64,000 nucleotides of DNA from Lampris incognitus (taxonomy: Eukaryota; Chordata; Actinopteri; Lampriformes; Lampridae). Positions 61,669-64,000 of this stretch are shown here, one piece after another; the first letter of the stretch is position 1; every line of letters starts with the position of its first letter. The notes under the pieces were generated by a model, which saw only the letters and a program-made list of their open reading frames with translations, was not told the DNA's origin and searched no databases. Location: positions 55,560,857 to 55,624,856 of the forward strand of contig NC_079219.1 of assembly GCF_029633865.1 (NCBI RefSeq). Direction: 5' to 3'. Made by a program: the position numbers and the translations under genes.

Positions 61669-61729
61669 GCTCCTACGACCTCCATAGGTTACGGAACTGA
61701 TGATGATGATGAGTTACCCTACCCTTCAC

Positions 61730-61866
61730 ATCCGGCTTCCCACCCGCAGACACGGCCAATTGTGTCTGTAGAGACGCCCGGCTAAGCCGGAGGTAACACG
61801 GGGATTCGAACCGCCGACCCCCGTGTTGGTAGGCAACGGAACAGACTGCTATGCTACCCGGGCGCG
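61730..61866 (-). mobile_element. tRNA-derived SINE (family 1) head fragment
   Basis: Minus-strand head of the same SINE family (CGGTTCGAATCCCCGTGTTA, ACACAATTGGCCGTGTCTGC). Together with the plus-strand copy at 61396 it makes an inverted pair about 60 bases apart. Confidence 0.8.
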
Positions 61867-61921
61867 GCTGGGGCTATCTGGTTAGCATGCTAACTTCTTT
61901 CTTTTTTTTACACGATTTTTT

Positions 61922-62024
61922 ATTCCATCCATCCATCCATCCATTATCTGAACCCCTGCTCTCAGGGTGGCGGGGATGCTGGAGCCTATCCCAGCAGTCA
62001 TTGGGCGGCAGGCGGGGAGACACG
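61922..62024 (-). mobile_element. V-SINE tail fragment
   Basis: Minus strand contains CGCCTGCCGCCCAATGACTG and ends in GGATGGATGGATGG. Only the 3' quarter is present. Confidence 0.75.
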
Positions 62025-62149
62025 TTTAAATTCTACATACAGCACATAAAACAAAAGGGGGGGAGTAAAAGTAAAGAAAATTAAGAAAATTAAATAAGAT
62101 TAAATACATAAATGAAAGGGAGGGGAGCCCTAGGGGATCTCTGCAAGTT

Positions 62150-62600
62150 CAATCTGCTATCAAGTCAGAGACTCCCATAGCATTCTTCTTCTCCATTAAC
62201 CTCAGTCTACTACTACTACTTTCGGCTCTCGTTAGGGGGCGCCACAGCGGGTCATCCGTTTCCATCTCTTCCTGTCCTCTGCATCTTCCTCTGTCACACC
62301 AGCCACCTGCATGTCCTCCCTCACCACATCCATAAACCTCCTCTTTGGCCTTCCTCTTCTCCTCTTCCCTGGCAGCTCCATATTCAGCATCCTTCTCCCA
62401 GTATACCCAGCATCTCTCCTCCACACATGTCCAAGCCATCTCAATCTTGTCTCTCTTGCTTTGTCTCCAAACCGTCCAACCTGAGCTGTCCCTCTAATAT
62501 ACCCCTTCCTAATCCTGTCCTTCTTCATCACTCCCAGTGAAAATCTTAGCATCTTCAACTCCGCCACCTCCAGCTCCACCTCCTGTCTTTTCCTCCATTA
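62150..62600 (-). pseudogene. RTE-clade LINE 3' end (ORF C-terminus)
   Basis: The minus-strand frame 62579-62232 reads KARETRLRWLGHVWRRDAGY, RMLNMELPGKRRRGRPKRRF and MDVVREDMQVAGVTEEDAED. This is the C-terminal signature of RTE-like non-LTR retrotransposons (GRPKRRFMDVV). The element continues into a short 3'UTR with GGCGCCCCCTAACGAGAGCC and TAGTAGTAGTAG. It is 5'-truncated, so inactive. Confidence 0.85.
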
Positions 62601-63780
62601 ACCTCGGCGGTGAGAAGTAATGACACGGTTCCCTGTGAAACGCGAGGAAGTTCGGCTGCGTTTCCAGGAATCGGCGCTTATGTAGAAAGAACTTTCCAGG
62701 AATAACAATTGTGTTAATGGCCAAATCCCGTTTTCCGTCTTTCACAAGCGTACCAAAAGTCACATCCGCCTTTGTTTAGTTCAGAGAAATTGTCAAATTT
62801 TAGGAAACAGCCAGTGGTGCAGAGCTTCCCACAAGGCGCCCGCAGCCTGACCTTCATAAAACACGTGTTGTCCTGTTTCAGTGTCTTCATTCACAACCAG
62901 CAGTTGTTCCAGTCTGAACCAGAAGGACATGTCCCATCACACGTCTTAAAGTGCACTTCCTTTCGCTGCACGAATTATGTCCTCGTGCTAACTTGAGTTG
63001 TTTGGACCCGTGACGTCTGAAGTTAGTGGGAGGTCCTTGTTTGGAGACGTCACGGGAGACTGAAGTTAGTGGGGGGGCCATCTTGGATATGGACCCCCCC
63101 CCCCACTAACTTCAGTAGCTATCTCGGCACCACGTAGACGTGTTGGACATAACGTCAAACCATTATTTCTTCATATTCTGTTGATAATTTTAACGTTTTA
63201 AACTAAAAATCTGACATTTTCGCCCTTTAAAGGGGGAGTATCTCAAAACCGGCCTCTCCCTCGCTCTCTATCGCGTCCTCAAAGTCTGAATCAAAGTCTA
63301 AAGGCGTAGCAGGCCCTAGTATCTGTCGTTTCCACCCTTCCTCCCTTACACCTCCCCTCCCTCCCTCCCTGCCCTGTGGTGAGGTGGCGTTTGAGATCAC
63401 GGTGTGTCTGAGCGACAGCGATAACCGGTACCCAGGTGCCACTGGCGCGCGGTGCTTAATTAATTAATGAGACCGCGGGGTTGGTTTTCTAATTCCACCC
63501 TAGCCAGCACCGGGGTGCGAAGGGGGAGGGGGAGTGGGACCTGCGGGGGGGGGGAGTAGTATGGGGGTGGAGGGGATGTTTAGGTGTGCGTTTCCAGGCA
63601 AGGAAGGGATGGGTGCGCGCGTGCGCGCGTGTATATATATTTATATTGTTGGCAGTTTGGGAGCTGGTCTCCTCGTTAGCAGAATATTAAATATGAATGG
63701 CGTATTTTTACCCTCGTGCCCCGACTTTTAATCACGGATCGCGATTGGCTGTTAATCATTTGGGCTAAATGGAGCCGATG
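62601..63780. other. Non-coding stretch
   Basis: No exon was recognised. Inverted GAAGTTAGTGGGAGG/CCCCACTAACTTC motifs occur near 63019-63115. CpG becomes more frequent after about 63400. Confidence 0.4.
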
Positions 63781-64000
63781 ATGAGAGAAATACCGCGGCA
63801 GCCGGGCTAAATACATCACTGCCGGCGCGCGCGCCAAGCGGGTCACCGGTTGGTCGGCCCGGGTAGAGCGAGAGAGAGAGAGAGAGAGAAGCGCGCGCGC
63901 GCGCCCGCCGGCTGGCGGTGAGAGGGAGGCGGCGGGCGGGTACATGTTTGCAAAGCGAGCAGCACATTCGCCACGCTTTTCGTCCAAGTCCCGGGGACTA
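63781..64000. promoter_or_regulatory. CpG-rich end of window, possible promoter
   Basis: Very CpG-dense (CGGCGCGCGCGCCAAGCGGG near 63822; alternating GCGC at 63888-63906) with a (GA)n tract at 63867-63889. It is cut by the window end, so no gene can be assigned. Confidence 0.35.

Overview
This window looks like nuclear DNA of a teleost fish. The evidence is two split vertebrate genes, dense (CA)n/(TG)n and (GA)n tracts, two tRNA-headed SINE families of fish type, Tc1, L2, RTE and L1/Tx1-like elements, hAT MITEs and many minisatellites. No bacterial or viral gene organisation is present. Most open frames lie in low-complexity DNA or decayed transposons.

Two genes can be called with confidence, and they are arranged head to head. 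SEC61B, the beta subunit of the ER translocon, runs on the minus strand (36991-41762, four coding exons, 97 aa). ALG2, the alpha-1,3/1,6-mannosyltransferase of lipid-linked oligosaccharide synthesis, runs on the plus strand (44366-51388, four coding exons, 402 aa). A CpG-rich interval at about 41763-42357 is probably a shared promoter. Both proteins act at the ER membrane: one is part of the protein channel, the other helps build the N-glycan precursor. The same pair is adjacent and divergent in mammals, so this is conserved synteny. A 1.4 kb, 42-bp minisatellite lies between the two starts, probably in a 5'UTR intron of ALG2. The last ALG2 intron carries a 2.8 kb dead L2 LINE and a 0.5 kb foldback element.

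Layout. 1-36 kb is gene-poor and repeat-rich: SINEs, two decayed Tc1 elements (one with a 195-bp internal tandem amplification), microsatellites, 17-bp, 21-bp and 24-bp minisatellites, telomere-like repeats and a 375-bp TRIM-like LTR element. 36.5-51.6 kb is the SEC61B/ALG2 locus. 53.4-56.8 kb is a nested stack: a DNA element with a 2.2 kb 39-bp minisatellite, an L1/Tx1-type LINE tail, a hAT MITE with a perfect 8-bp target duplication, and a solo LTR. 57.5-58.0 kb holds two more solo LTRs. 58-61 kb contains tentative exons of unrecognised genes. 61.4-62.6 kb is SINE and RTE debris. The window ends in a CpG-rich stretch that may be another promoter.

The most interesting signal is the TRIM-like element at 33221-33595. 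Its 135-bp LTRs carry a tRNA-like box A/box B arrangement, and its primer-binding site matches the 3' end of tRNA-Leu. A solo LTR of the same family and a diverged LTR of similar design, each flanked by 4-bp duplications, lie 23-24 kb away.
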